Positions 8,080 through 17,170 are shown, numbered from the stretch's first letter. The stretch is DNA of 64,000 bases from AC-32 sp963715575 (GCA_963715575.1 OY970250.1:124001-188000); one strand, 5' to 3'. Numbers and translations: made by a program. The notes: a model not told the origin generated them from the letters alone.

Positions 8080-9375
8080 TCACGAGCGCCGCACGAAGTC
8101 GATGGACACGGGCACGCCCTGCAACGCGAAGCGGTCGCGCAGCTGGTTCTCGACCCAGTAGCCGTAGTCCCGTGTGATCAGGCCGGGATCGTTGACGAAG
8201 AAGCGGAAGCGCGGCGGGCGCGCCTGCACCTGCGTCCCGTAGAGCAGGTTCAGGCGCTTGCCGTTTCGCGACGGCGGCTCGCGCGCCTCGCGCAGCTCGG
8301 CGAGGAAGCGGTTCAGCTCGCCGGTGCCGATCCGGGCGGCGTGCTTCTCGTAGAGCTGCTCGATCCGGTCGAGCAGCCGCGAGATGCCGCGGCCGGTCTT
8401 GGCCGAGATCGTGACGACGGGCGGGCGCTGGCGCAGGCGCGACGCGAGCCGCGGGCGGATGTCCTCGAGCTCGGTCTCGGTGATGTCCCACTTCGAGAGC
8501 ACGACCAGCGTCGAGTCTTGCGCCTTGCGCGCGATGTCGGCGACGGTCAGGTCCTGGTCGACGAGACCCTCGCTGGCATCGACGAGCACGAGCGCAACGT
8601 CGGCGCGCTCCGCGGCCGCCAGCGCTCGCAGCTCCGAGTAGTACTCGATTCCTTGCCGCTGCTTGCGCTTGCGGCGGATCCCGGCCGTGTCGACGAGCAC
8701 GAAGGTGCGGTCGCCGCGCTGAAGCACGGTGTCGATCGCGTCACGCGTCGTGCCCGGGACTTCCGAGACGATCACGCGCTCCTCGCCGAGCAGGGCGTTC
8801 ACGAGGCTCGACTTGCCGACGTTCGGCCGGCCGAGGATGGCGACCCTGATCGCCTCCTCGCCCACCTCCTGCGGGCCGCTGCCGGGGAGCATCGTCACGA
8901 CCGCGTCGAGCAGGTCGCCCGTGCCGTGGCCGTGCTGGGCCGAGAGCGGCACCGGGTCGCCGAGGCCGAGCCGGTGGAACTCGAACGCGAGCGCGTCCTG
9001 GTTCGGGTCGTCGATCTTGTTCGCGAGCACCAGCACCGGCTTGTGGGCCCGCCGCAGGATCGCCGCCAGCTCCTCGTCGCCGGGCGTGATCCCTGCCCGG
9101 GCGTCGACGACGAAGAGGATCAGGTCGGCCTCCGCGATCGCGGCGTGCGCCTGGTCGACGATCGAGCGCGTGATGGGCGTCTGGTCGACGATGTCCACGC
9201 CGCCGGTGTCGATCAGCCGGAAGCGCTGCCCGTTCCAGTCGGCGACGACCTCCTTGCGATCGCGCGTGACACCGGGCGTCTCGTGCACGACGGCCGCCCG
9301 CGACTCGCTCAGCCGGTTCACGAGCGTCGACTTGCCGACGTTCGGAAAGCCGACCACCGCCACGGTTCCGACCAT
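8080..9375 (-). CDS. der: GTPase Der (EngA), ribosome assembly
   Basis: Tandem-GTPase needed for 50S subunit maturation. Two complete G domains: GFPNVGKSTL, DTGG, NKIDD in the first; GRPNVGKSSL, DTAG, SKWD in the second; then the C-terminal KH-like domain (RFRFFVNDPGLITRDYGYW). Starting at ATG 9375 gives 431 residues and begins directly at the first G domain, as in most Der proteins. An in-frame ATG at 9435 would add a 20-residue polar leader. The Shine-Dalgarno AAGGAGG lies 29 nt before ATG 9375 with a perfect hairpin between them, described separately. Confidence 0.95.
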   Translation of the reverse strand: MVGTVAVVGFPNVGKSTLVNRLSESRAAVVHETPGVTRDRKEVVADWNGQRFRLIDTGGVDIVDQTPITRSIVDQAHAAIAEADLILFVVDARAGITPGDEELAAILRRAHKPVLVLANKIDDPNQDALAFEFHRLGLGDPVPLSAQHGHGTGDLLDAVVTMLPGSGPQEVGEEAIRVAILGRPNVGKSSLVNALLGEERVIVSEVPGTTRDAIDTVLQRGDRTFVLVDTAGIRRKRKQRQGIEYYSELRALAAAERADVALVLVDASEGLVDQDLTVADIARKAQDSTLVVLSKWDITETELEDIRPRLASRLRQRPPVVTISAKTGRGISRLLDRIEQLYEKHAARIGTGELNRFLAELREAREPPSRNGKRLNLLYGTQVQARPPRFRFFVNDPGLITRDYGYWVENQLRDRFALQGVPVSIDFVRRS

Positions 9376-9396
9376 GGGGGAACCCAGGGTTCCCCC
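9376..9396 (-). promoter_or_regulatory. Hairpin between ribosome-binding site and der start codon
   Basis: Read on the minus strand, GGGGGAACC and GGTTCCCCC form a perfect 9-bp stem with a 3-base loop just before the ATG at 9375 (12 bp if CAT/ATG is included). The ribosome-binding site AAGGAGG is at 9405-9411. Linear spacing to the ATG is 29 nt, but folding the 21-nt hairpin leaves 8 nt, the optimum. This could be a structure-dependent start site. If translation really begins at 9435 the same bases are just coding sequence. Confidence 0.5.
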
Positions 9397-9448
9397 ATGA
9401 GCCCCCTCCTTCTGCTCTGTCTCTGACGACTTCATCGTGAGGCTCCCG

Positions 9449-9463
9449 CCGGGCAAAGCCCGG
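9449..9463. terminator. Short GC hairpin between cmk and der
   Basis: CCGGGC-AAA-GCCCGG forms a 6-bp perfect stem with a 3-base loop in the 128-bp cmk-der gap, upstream of der. There is no U-tract. The gap otherwise holds no convincing gene. Confidence 0.3.
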
Positions 9464-9601
9464 CTCCGCCGGCTACCGGAAGTTGACCTTGAACGCGACG
9501 CCGATCGTACTCGGGCCCGCCTCAGCGCCGTCAGTCATTCGCACACGAACGAGCCATCGGGCGCTGGGCCTGCTCCTGCTCGCGAGTTGAGCCCACTAGC
9601 C

Positions 9602-10234
9602 CTACGCCGGCTGGCGGGCCTTCACCAGCTCTTCGATCTGCGCGACCACGTCCTCGACGTCGAGGTCGGTGGTGTCGATCTGGTGCGCGTCCTCGGCGGG
9701 CCGCATCCGGGCGGCGTCGCTCTCGTCGCGCAGGCGCAGGTCGGTGGCGAGCACGTCGGCGCCGATCTCGGGGCGCTCGGCCAGGCGGCGGTTGGCGCGG
9801 ACCGAGCGGTCGGCGTTCAGGTAGACCTTCACGGCCGCCTGCGGCGCGACGACGGTGCCGATGTCCCGGCCCTCGATCACGACGCTGCCGTCGTCGGCGA
9901 GCTCCTGCTGGCGCGCGCGCATCACCTTGCGCACGGCCGGATGGCGCGCGACGACCGGGACGAGGCTGTCGATGTCGGCCTTGCGGATCGAGGAGGTGAC
10001 GTCGGTGTCGGCGATCCAGACCCGGCCCTGCTCGTCGAAGGAGACCGGCTGCTCGGCGGCGAGGTCGCCGAGCTGGTCGCCGTTCCCGAGCGGCACCCCG
10101 CGCTGGCGAGCCAGCCAGGTCAGCGCCCGGTACATCGCGCCGGTGTCGAGATAGCGAAAGCCCAGCCGCTCGGCCAAGCGCCGGGCGACCGTGCTCTTGC
10201 CGGCCCCCGCCGGCCCGTCGATGGCGACGATCAT
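9602..10234 (-). CDS. cmk: Cytidylate kinase
   Basis: Phosphorylates CMP/dCMP. The 210-residue protein has the P-loop IDGPAGAGKSTVAR, the substrate segment YLDTGAMYRA, EGRDIGTVV and the LID-type sequence ADLLATDLRLRDESDAAR-like region near residue 170 (here ADVLATDLRLRDESD). Its ATG overlaps the aroA stop (ATGA), so it is translationally coupled to the aromatic genes upstream. Length is close to the usual 220 residues. Confidence 0.97.
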   Translation of the reverse strand: MIVAIDGPAGAGKSTVARRLAERLGFRYLDTGAMYRALTWLARQRGVPLGNGDQLGDLAAEQPVSFDEQGRVWIADTDVTSSIRKADIDSLVPVVARHPAVRKVMRARQQELADDGSVVIEGRDIGTVVAPQAAVKVYLNADRSVRANRRLAERPEIGADVLATDLRLRDESDAARMRPAEDAHQIDTTDLDVEDVVAQIEELVKARQPA

Positions 10235-11511
10235 CGTTGTGTAACCGAGTCCAGCAGCTCGAAGAATCCGGGGAAGCTTACAGCGACCGCCTGCGCGTCC
10301 TGGAGCTCGACGCCCTCGCGTGAAGCAAGCCCCGCCACCGCGCCGAGCATTGCAATCCGATGATCACCGTGAGAGCTCATGCCCCCACCCTTGGGGCGGG
10401 AAGGCACCCCTCTTACCCCGAGGCCATCGTCGCTCGCCGTGATGCGGATGCCAAGGGCTCGGAGCGAAGTTGTCACGGTTTCGATGCGATCCGTTTCCTT
10501 GACGCGCAGCTCGTGCGCGCCTTCGACCCTGCTCTCGCCGTGCGCACTTCCCGCGGCGAGCGCGAACAGCGGCAGCTCGTCGACCATCCGCGGCACCTCC
10601 TCGGCCGTCACGGTCGTCGCGGTCAGCTCGGCGGCACGGACGTCGATGTCGCCGACCGGCTCACCCGCGCTCTTGTGCCGGTTGAAGACCGTGATCCGGG
10701 CCCCCATGCGCGCGAGCACGTCGAGCAATCCGGTGCGTCGGGGGTTGAGGCCGACGTCGTGGATCGTCAGCTCCGAGCCGGGCAGCAGCGTCGCAGCGAC
10801 GATGAACGGCGCCGCCGCGGAGAAGTCGCCGGGCACGTCGACCTCGCCGAGTCGCAGGTGCTCGGCCGGGCCGACGGAGACGCGCTGCTGCTTGCGGGTG
10901 ACCCGCACGCCCGCGGCCTCGAGCATCAGCTCGGTGTGGTCGCGGGTCGGCAGCGGCTCGACGACGGTCGTCCGGCCGGCCGCGTACAGGCCCGCGAGCA
11001 AGACGCAGGACTTGACCTGGGCGCTCGCGACCGGAAGCTCGTAGCGGATGCCGCGCAGCTCCCCGCCCGCGACGGCGAGCGGCGGCGTCCCGTCGTCGCT
11101 CTCGACTGTCGCGCCCATCTGGGCCAGCGGCTCGGCGATCCGGTCGACGGGCCGGCGTCGCAGCGACTCGTCGCCCGTCAGCTCGAACCGTCCCTGCTGG
11201 CCCGCGAGGATCCCCGCCAGCAGGCGCAGCGTTGTGCCCGAGTTGCCGCAGTCGATCGGAGCGCTCGGCTCGCGCAAGCCGCGCAGGCCGGCGCCCTGTA
11301 CGCGCAACGTGTCGACGTCGTCCTCGTCCACGGTCACGCCGAGGGACCGGACGGCCGCGATCGTCGCCTCCGTGTCGCCCGAGCGGCCGAACCCGCGCAC
11401 CGAGGTCTCGCCGTCGCCGATCGCCCCGAGCAGCACGGCGCGGTGCGAGATCGACTTGTCCCCCGGAACCGCGATGTGGCCGCGCAGCGAGGCGGCCGGC
11501 TCGATCTTCAT
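10231..11511 (-). CDS. aroA: 3-phosphoshikimate 1-carboxyvinyltransferase (EPSP synthase)
   Basis: Transfers enolpyruvate from PEP to shikimate-3-phosphate. The 426-residue protein carries the family motifs VPGDKSISHRA near the N-terminus, GNSGTTLR, RVKETDRI and HGDHRIAM near the C-terminus. ATG 11511 overlaps the tyrA stop (ATGA), which fixes the start. The order tyrA-aroA-cmk is common in Gram-positive genomes. Confidence 0.97.
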   Translation of the reverse strand: MKIEPAASLRGHIAVPGDKSISHRAVLLGAIGDGETSVRGFGRSGDTEATIAAVRSLGVTVDEDDVDTLRVQGAGLRGLREPSAPIDCGNSGTTLRLLAGILAGQQGRFELTGDESLRRRPVDRIAEPLAQMGATVESDDGTPPLAVAGGELRGIRYELPVASAQVKSCVLLAGLYAAGRTTVVEPLPTRDHTELMLEAAGVRVTRKQQRVSVGPAEHLRLGEVDVPGDFSAAAPFIVAATLLPGSELTIHDVGLNPRRTGLLDVLARMGARITVFNRHKSAGEPVGDIDVRAAELTATTVTAEEVPRMVDELPLFALAAGSAHGESRVEGAHELRVKETDRIETVTTSLRALGIRITASDDGLGVRGVPSRPKGGGMSSHGDHRIAMLGAVAGLASREGVELQDAQAVAVSFPGFFELLDSVTQR

Positions 11512-12599
11512 TCCGCCAGCACCGGCGAGACGACGACGCCGTAGCCCTGGGACTCGAGCACCGCTGCCGCTCGTTCCGCCTCGCCCTCGCCCGTGACGAG
11601 CAGGGTCAGGGTGCCGCCGCGCTCGGGCGAGACGTGGTGGAGCTCGAAGTCCTCGATGTTGATCCGCCGGGCGCCGAGCGCCTGTGTGATCCCGGCCAGC
11701 ACGCCCGGCCGGTCGGGCACGTGGACTCGCAGCTGGTGCAGGTCGCCCGGGTCCGGGAACGCGACCGCGAGCATGCGCCGGCGATTGTCGGCGGCCTCGC
11801 CGATCCATCGTGCGAGGAAGCCGCCGTCTCCGGTGTTCAGCGCGGCCTCGAGCTGCTCGATCCGCCGGCGGTGCTCGGCCAGCGACTCGCGGATCTCGGC
11901 GCTGTTCTCGAGGAAGATGTCGATCCAGATGCGCGGGTTCGCGCCGGCCACGCGGGTCATGTCGCGCAGCGAGCCGCCGGCCGCGGCGAGCGGCTCGTGC
12001 CCCTCGACCCGCGTCGCGCCGGCCTGGTTGACGAGCAGGTTGGCGAGCGCGTGCGGCAGGTGGCTCGTGAGCGCGACGAGCCGGTCGTGCGCCTGCGGGT
12101 CGATCGCGACGGGGGTGGCGCCGAGTGACGAGACGAAGCCGTGCACGAGCCGGTAGCGCTGCGGCTCGGTCGCGCTCGAGGGTGTCAGGAACCAGGTCGC
12201 GCCGTCGAACAGGTCGGCGGTCGCGTGCGCGGGGCCGTGGGCCTCGGAGCCTGTCACCGGGTGGCCGCCGACGAAGCGCGGGTCGCCGATCGCGCCCGAC
12301 ACGTTGGACTTCGTCGAGCCGACGTCGGTGACGGTCGCCTGTGCGTCGCGGTCGAGCAGGTCGCGCACGACGGTATGAAGGGCGGTCACCGGGACGGCGA
12401 CGACGATCAGGTCGGCGTCCATGGGCTCGCCCGGAGCGCCGCGTGCGTCGTCGATCGCTCCGCGCTCGCGCGCGACCTCGAGCGTCTCGTCGGAGAAGTC
12501 GTACCCGGTTACCTGCGCGACGCCGGCTCGCTTCGCCGCGAGCCCCACGGAGGCGCCGATCAACCCCGTGCCGATGATCCCGAGCCGCTTGACGTCCAC
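11508..12599 (-). CDS. tyrA: Prephenate dehydrogenase with C-terminal ACT domain
   Basis: Oxidative decarboxylation of prephenate in tyrosine synthesis. Residues 5-20 are a Rossmann motif (LGIIGTGLIGASVGLAAKRA), followed by VGGHPVTGSEAHGP, the conserved catalytic His region, and LTSHLPHALANLL. The last 70 residues (VHVPDRPGVLAGITQALG) form an ACT domain, which in this family binds tyrosine as a feedback inhibitor. The start is GTG 12599. Translationally coupled to aroA. Confidence 0.95.
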   Translation of the reverse strand: MDVKRLGIIGTGLIGASVGLAAKRAGVAQVTGYDFSDETLEVARERGAIDDARGAPGEPMDADLIVVAVPVTALHTVVRDLLDRDAQATVTDVGSTKSNVSGAIGDPRFVGGHPVTGSEAHGPAHATADLFDGATWFLTPSSATEPQRYRLVHGFVSSLGATPVAIDPQAHDRLVALTSHLPHALANLLVNQAGATRVEGHEPLAAAGGSLRDMTRVAGANPRIWIDIFLENSAEIRESLAEHRRRIEQLEAALNTGDGGFLARWIGEAADNRRRMLAVAFPDPGDLHQLRVHVPDRPGVLAGITQALGARRINIEDFELHHVSPERGGTLTLLVTGEGEAERAAAVLESQGYGVVVSPVLAE

Positions 12600-12712
12600 G
12601 GATCCAGGCTAACCGCGCCGGCGCGCGCGGGCAGTGGCTCACAGGCGAATCCCATCCCTAACCCCCACCCACCCGGGGATTGGCCCAGGCTAGCTGGGGA
12701 GGTGTGACGTGT

Positions 12713-12752
12713 CTGTGACGGCTTTGGGCCGAAGGTGTGGCGGTTTGTCCAC
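12713..12752 (+). repeat. Copy C of a 40-bp intergenic element
   Basis: One of three same-length intergenic copies in this window (others at 27848-27887 and 42720-42759). It begins CTGTGACGGC and ends GTCCAC. By hand count it matches the other two at 29/40 and 28/40 positions with no gaps. It lies in the 183-bp gap between the DAHP synthase end and the tyrA start; a second GTGTGACG sits just upstream at 12703. Role unknown. Confidence 0.55.
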
Positions 12753-12782
12753 AGGCGGCCGTGGCGTGCAGTGCGGCCCGGC

Positions 12783-13823
12783 TCAGCCGATGCGCTTGCC
12801 GAGCAGCTCGACCACCGACCGCACCTCGCGGGCGAAGTCGCCGAACTCCGCGGTCGGGATCTGCTGCGGCCCGTCGCAGAGCGCCTCCTCGGGCGCCGGA
12901 TGCGACTCGACGATGATCCCGTCCGCCCCGACCGCGGCTGCGGCCCGCGCGAGCGGCAGCACGAGATCGCGCCGCCCGGCCGCGTGTGAGGGGTCGACGA
13001 TCACCGGCAGGTGCGTCTCGTGCTTCAAAACCGCGACCGAGCCGAGATCGAGGGTGTACCGCGTCGTCCGCTCGAAGGTCTTGATCCCGCGCTCGCAGAG
13101 CACGATTCGCTCGTTTCCCTCGCGCGCGACGTACTCGGCCGCCATCAGCAGCTCCTCGACCGACGCCGACGGCCCGCGCTTCAGCAGCACCGGCTTGTCG
13201 GCCCGCCCCACCTCCGCCAGCAGCATGAAGTTCTGCATGTTGCGCGCACCGATCTGGATCACGTCGGCCGCGTCCAGCACCGCCTCGACGTGCCGCGGGT
13301 CCATCAGCTCGGTCACGACCGGCAGCCCGGTCTCCTCGCGCGCCTCGCGCAGGATCACGAGCGCGTCCTCGCCGAGCCCCTGGAACGTGTACGGCGACGT
13401 CCGCGGCTTGAACGCGCCGCCGCGCAGCCACGTCGCGCCGGCCTCGTTCACCGCGCGCGCCGTCTCGAGCGTCTGCTCGCGGTACTCGACCGTGCACGGC
13501 CCCGCGATCAGGCCGAAGAACTCGTCCCCGACCTTCCGCCCGTCCACGTCGATCACCGTCGGGTCGGGCGAGACCTCGCGCGAGACCAGCTTGTACGGCT
13601 TCAGGATCGGCAGCACCTGCTCGACCCCGGGGTAGCCCTCGAGCGGCAGCGTCGCCAACAGCTCGCGTTCGCCGATCGCGCCGATCACGGTCGACTCACG
13701 GCCGTGCGTGACGCGCGCGTCCACGCCCGCCTCCTGCAGGCGCGCGAGCACGTGCTCGGTCTGATCCGGCGTCGCGCTCGCACCCATCACGATCAGCAGT
13801 TCCGGTGAGCCGTTCGTCGCCAT
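12783..13823 (-). CDS. aroF: 3-deoxy-7-phosphoheptulonate synthase (DAHP synthase, type I beta)
   Basis: First step of the shikimate pathway. The N-terminal 80 residues (LLIVMGASATPDQTEHVL) are the ferredoxin-like regulatory domain found in Thermotoga-type enzymes, where it mediates feedback by Tyr/Phe. The TIM-barrel core shows LIAGPCTVE, RGGAFKPRTSPYTFQG, IQIGARNMQNF and IVDPSHAAGRR. Start ATG 13823; an ATG at 13829 adds two residues. The gene is divergent from trpS with only about 30 bp between start codons, so the two promoters must overlap or extend into coding sequence. The symbol is by family; aroG is also used. Confidence 0.93.
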   Translation of the reverse strand: MATNGSPELLIVMGASATPDQTEHVLARLQEAGVDARVTHGRESTVIGAIGERELLATLPLEGYPGVEQVLPILKPYKLVSREVSPDPTVIDVDGRKVGDEFFGLIAGPCTVEYREQTLETARAVNEAGATWLRGGAFKPRTSPYTFQGLGEDALVILREAREETGLPVVTELMDPRHVEAVLDAADVIQIGARNMQNFMLLAEVGRADKPVLLKRGPSASVEELLMAAEYVAREGNERIVLCERGIKTFERTTRYTLDLGSVAVLKHETHLPVIVDPSHAAGRRDLVLPLARAAAAVGADGIIVESHPAPEEALCDGPQQIPTAEFGDFAREVRSVVELLGKRIG

Positions 13824-13856
13824 GAGCATCTAAAGGTAGTTGCGATACTGAAGCGC

Positions 13857-14840
13857 ATGCGGATCTTCAGCGGAATCCAGCCGACGGGCGCCAAGCACCT
13901 CGGCAACTACATTGGCGCGATCCGAAACTACGTCGCGACCCAGGAGCAGGGGGAGGCCTTCTTCTGCATCGTCGACCTGCACTCGATCACGACCGACTAC
14001 GAGCCGGAGGAGCTGCGCGAGGCAACCCTCTCGCTCGCGGCGCTGCTGTTTGCCGCCGGGCTCGACCCGGACCGCTGCACGCTCTTCGTGCAGAGCCACG
14101 TGCACGCTCATCCGGAAGCCGCTTGGCTGCTGGGCTCGGTCACGAGCTTCGGCGAGCTCCGCCGGATGACACAGTTCAAGGACAAGGGCGAGCAGCAGGA
14201 ATTCATCTCGGCCGGCCTGTTCAGCTACCCGGTGCTGCAGGCGGCGGACATCTTGCTCTACCAGACCGATCTCGTCCCGGTCGGCGAGGACCAGCGCCAA
14301 CATCTCGAGCTGGCGCGCAACGTCGCCGAGCGCTTCAACTCCCGTTATGGCGAGACGTTTCAGCTGCCCGAGGCGATGATCCCGCGAGTCGGCGGGCGAG
14401 TGATGGACTTGCAGGAGCCCACCAAGAAGATGTCCACCACGGGCGGAACCGCGCAGGGCACCGTCGGCGTGCTCGATCCTCCCGAGACGATCCTGAAGAA
14501 ATTCAGAAGCGCCGTCACCGACTCGGGAACCGACGTACGGCACGATCCCGACGAGAAGGCCGGCATCTCGAACCTGATCGAGATTCTCTCGATCATGTCC
14601 GGCGAGGAGATCCCCGAGATTGAGACGCGCTACGACGGTGGCGGCTACGGCACGTTCAAGGCCGACGTCGGTGAGGCGGTCGTCGACGTGCTCGACCCGA
14701 TCCGCCGTCGGTACGAGGAGCTGCGGGCCGACGAGTCCCAGCTGTCGGCGCTGCTGTCACGCGGCGCCGAGCGCGCCCGCGCGGTCGCCGAGCCCACGCT
14801 CGAGCAGATGTACGAGCGGATGGGCTTCGTCCGGCCCTAG
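13857..14840 (+). CDS. trpS: Tryptophanyl-tRNA synthetase
   Basis: Class I aminoacyl-tRNA synthetase charging tRNA-Trp. The 327-residue protein has the HIGH equivalent PTGAKHLGNYIG, the tRNA/Trp site segment FSYPVLQAADILLY with PVGEDQRQHLEL, and the KMSKS equivalent KKMSTT. Length is normal. GATACT at 13844-13849 lies 7 nt before the ATG. Divergent from DAHP synthase. Confidence 0.97.
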   Translation: MRIFSGIQPTGAKHLGNYIGAIRNYVATQEQGEAFFCIVDLHSITTDYEPEELREATLSLAALLFAAGLDPDRCTLFVQSHVHAHPEAAWLLGSVTSFGELRRMTQFKDKGEQQEFISAGLFSYPVLQAADILLYQTDLVPVGEDQRQHLELARNVAERFNSRYGETFQLPEAMIPRVGGRVMDLQEPTKKMSTTGGTAQGTVGVLDPPETILKKFRSAVTDSGTDVRHDPDEKAGISNLIEILSIMSGEEIPEIETRYDGGGYGTFKADVGEAVVDVLDPIRRRYEELRADESQLSALLSRGAERARAVAEPTLEQMYERMGFVRP

Positions 14841-14852
14841 AGACGCGCGACG

Positions 14853-14935
14853 CCTGGTGGTTTCGAGGCGGTGACCGGTTGGACGGCGCTGCTCTGGTCG
14901 TTTAGGGTCGCCCCCGCAGAGGCGCAACCACCAGG
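14853..14935 (+). promoter_or_regulatory. Promoter flanked by a long-range inverted repeat
   Basis: TTGGAC (14879-14884) and TAGGGT (14903-14908) are separated by 18 bp and look like a -35/-10 pair for the phosphatase gene. CCTGGTGGTT (14853-14862) and AACCACCAGG (14926-14935) are perfect 10-bp inverted arms on either side. The downstream arm runs into the purine-rich ribosome-binding region GGGAGAGGGAGG. The arms may be operator half-sites; function is inference. Confidence 0.5.
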
Positions 14936-14950
14936 GAGAGGGAGGAATCG

Positions 14951-17170
14951 ATGAAGGGGAGACTACGATTGCTTGCGGTCGCGCTCGTCCTGGCTGTAGT
15001 GGCCGCGGCCGCCGCGCTAAGTCTGTCGTCCCAGACGGCCGGCGCCACGCCGAAGACCGAATCGGCGAGCGGCTGCACGTTCGCCAACGGCATCAAGCAC
15101 GTGATCCAGCTCCAGTTCGACAACACGCATTTCCTGCGGGACCACGGCAATGTCCCGTCGGACCTCGAGCAGATGCCGCACCTGCTCAACTTCATCCGCG
15201 GCAACGGCACGCTGCTCACCAACGACCACACGGTCCTGATCTCGCACACCGCGACCGGGATCCTGTCCACCCTGACCGGCGTCTATCCGGACCGGATGGG
15301 ACAGCCGATCTCGAACAGCTTCCGCTACTTCACCCCGTCGGGGACGACGAACCTCGGGGTGTCCTTCGCTTACTGGACGGCACCGCTGTACGACCCGGGC
15401 CCGTTCGGAAACACGACCTTCCCGCCGCCGACACAGACCGACTTCACGCCCGAGATGATCAACGAGAACGGAAAGATCGCCCCAGCTCCATGGGTTCCGT
15501 TCACGCGTGCGGGCTGTGACGTCGGCCAGGTCTCGACTGCGAACACGATCCTCGAGAACACGGGCATCGACATTCCGACGTTCTTCGGGCCCACTTCGCC
15601 CGAGGCGATTCAGGCCCAGGCCGACAGCCCCGGCTCGTCCGCGACACAGACGTTCGCCGACTATGTCGGCCTCGGCGTCCACTGCGCACAGGCCTCGTCC
15701 ATCTGCGGCAGCTCGCCAAACGCTCACGCTGACCTGCTGCCGGACGAGCCAGGTGGCTACGCGGGGTTCAACGCCCTGATGGGGGCCAAGTACGTGAATC
15801 CGGTGATCAACCCGGGCGGCCCGATGCTGGACCTCGGCGGCAACGTGATCAAGGACCAGAACAACCACATCGGCTTCCCGGGCTTCGACGGGATGACCGC
15901 CACGGTCTCCCTCTCCTGGATCGCACGGATGCAGGAGGCCGGGATCCCGGTGACGTTCGGGTACATCTCCGACGCCCATGACGGGCATGGCACCTCCGGC
16001 AACATCCACTTCGCCTACGCCCCCGGCGAGGCGGGCTACGTCCAGCAGCTGCACGACTACGACGTGGCCTTCCAGCAGTTCTTCGACCGCCTCGCGGCCG
16101 ACGGGATCAACAAGTCGAACACGCTGTTCCTGTTCACGGTCGACGAGGGCGACCACTTCGCCGGGTCGCAGCCGAACAACCCGAGCTGTGACGGCGTCAC
16201 CGTCGCCTGCGACTACACCGGCAAGCCGGTCGGCGAGATCAACGGCGACCTGCGCCGGATGATCAAGACGCAGTACGGCGATAACACGCTGTTCACCGTT
16301 CATTCCGACGACGCCCCAAACGTCTACATCAACGGGAACCCGTCGCGGACGGACGCCGTCACGCGGAACCTCGAGCGGGAGATGGCCGGCCTCAGCTGGC
16401 TGAACCCGTACACGGGCGCCGTGCAGAACGACATCATGGTTGCGCTCGCCGACCCGGTGGAGATGAAGACGCTCCACATGGTCACAGCCGATCCGTACCG
16501 CACGCCGACCTTCACCCCGTTCGCCGATCCGGACTGGTTCTTCTTCGCCACAGGCGGCGCCACGCCGGCCGTCTGTGCCACGCCGGCTGCGTGCGCGTCG
16601 ATCCCCGCCCGGACGTCCAGCAGCTTCGCGTGGAACCACGGCTCTGTCCAGGACGAGATCGCCAGCACGTGGGCCGGCTACGTCGGGCCGGGCATCAAGA
16701 AGCTCGGCGACGAGCACAACGTCTGGACCGACCACACCGACCACCGGCCGACCTTGCTGACGCTGCTCGGCCTGAAGGACGACTATGAGACCGACGGTCG
16801 CGCGGTCACGGAGATCGCCAATGAGAACGCGCTGCCAGTCAGCCTGCGCGTGCACCATCCGAGCGTCGAGAAGCTCGCCGCCTCGTACAAGCAGCTGATG
16901 GCGTCGTTCGGCTCGTTCTCGATGTACACGCTGGTCGCCTCGACGCACGCCCTGTCGAGCAACTCGGCCGGCGACGTGACCTACAACAACATCGAAAACC
17001 AGATCGCGACGCTCACGAACGAGCGCAACGCACTGGCCGCCGACATCCGGGCGGGGCTCAACTCGGCGCAGTTCGACGGCGTCAAGCTGAGCGAGAGCCA
17101 GATCAAGGCATGGACGCGGGCCGCTGACGACCTGCTCGCTCAGGCGCAGGCCCTGGCTGCCTCGTCCTGA
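14951..17170 (+). CDS. Secreted alkaline-phosphatase-superfamily hydrolase
   Basis: A 739-residue protein with a Sec signal peptide (hydrophobic LLAVALVLAVVAAAAALS, cleavage after about residue 32). The mature part resembles the alkaline phosphatase/sulfatase/phosphodiesterase superfamily: FDNTHF early (metal Asp), NDHTVLISHTATG (metal Asp and candidate Thr nucleophile), FTVDEGDHF (Asp/His metal ligands) and a C-terminal NHG plus DHTDHRPTLLTLLGL, where such enzymes have the last His. The substrate cannot be read. It has a strong ribosome-binding site. Its 3' end overlaps the convergent rluB-type gene by 68 bp. Confidence 0.75.
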   Translation: MKGRLRLLAVALVLAVVAAAAALSLSSQTAGATPKTESASGCTFANGIKHVIQLQFDNTHFLRDHGNVPSDLEQMPHLLNFIRGNGTLLTNDHTVLISHTATGILSTLTGVYPDRMGQPISNSFRYFTPSGTTNLGVSFAYWTAPLYDPGPFGNTTFPPPTQTDFTPEMINENGKIAPAPWVPFTRAGCDVGQVSTANTILENTGIDIPTFFGPTSPEAIQAQADSPGSSATQTFADYVGLGVHCAQASSICGSSPNAHADLLPDEPGGYAGFNALMGAKYVNPVINPGGPMLDLGGNVIKDQNNHIGFPGFDGMTATVSLSWIARMQEAGIPVTFGYISDAHDGHGTSGNIHFAYAPGEAGYVQQLHDYDVAFQQFFDRLAADGINKSNTLFLFTVDEGDHFAGSQPNNPSCDGVTVACDYTGKPVGEINGDLRRMIKTQYGDNTLFTVHSDDAPNVYINGNPSRTDAVTRNLEREMAGLSWLNPYTGAVQNDIMVALADPVEMKTLHMVTADPYRTPTFTPFADPDWFFFATGGATPAVCATPAACASIPARTSSSFAWNHGSVQDEIASTWAGYVGPGIKKLGDEHNVWTDHTDHRPTLLTLLGLKDDYETDGRAVTEIANENALPVSLRVHHPSVEKLAASYKQLMASFGSFSMYTLVASTHALSSNSAGDVTYNNIENQIATLTNERNALAADIRAGLNSAQFDGVKLSESQIKAWTRAADDLLAQAQALAASS

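Noticed and set aside
9473..9538. A 21-codon ORF between cmk and der (TDGAEAGPSTIGVAFKVNFR)
   Set aside because: Too short to judge, no ribosome-binding site and no -10 in the usual place.
10231..12642. aroA as an 803-residue fusion protein
   Set aside because: The upstream 375 codons are an Arg-rich off-frame reading of tyrA; ATG 11511 overlapping the tyrA stop gives a normal AroA.
15017..16948. A 643-codon minus-strand frame opposite the secreted phosphatase-like gene
   Set aside because: Antisense artefact; the plus strand has a ribosome-binding site, signal peptide and family motifs.
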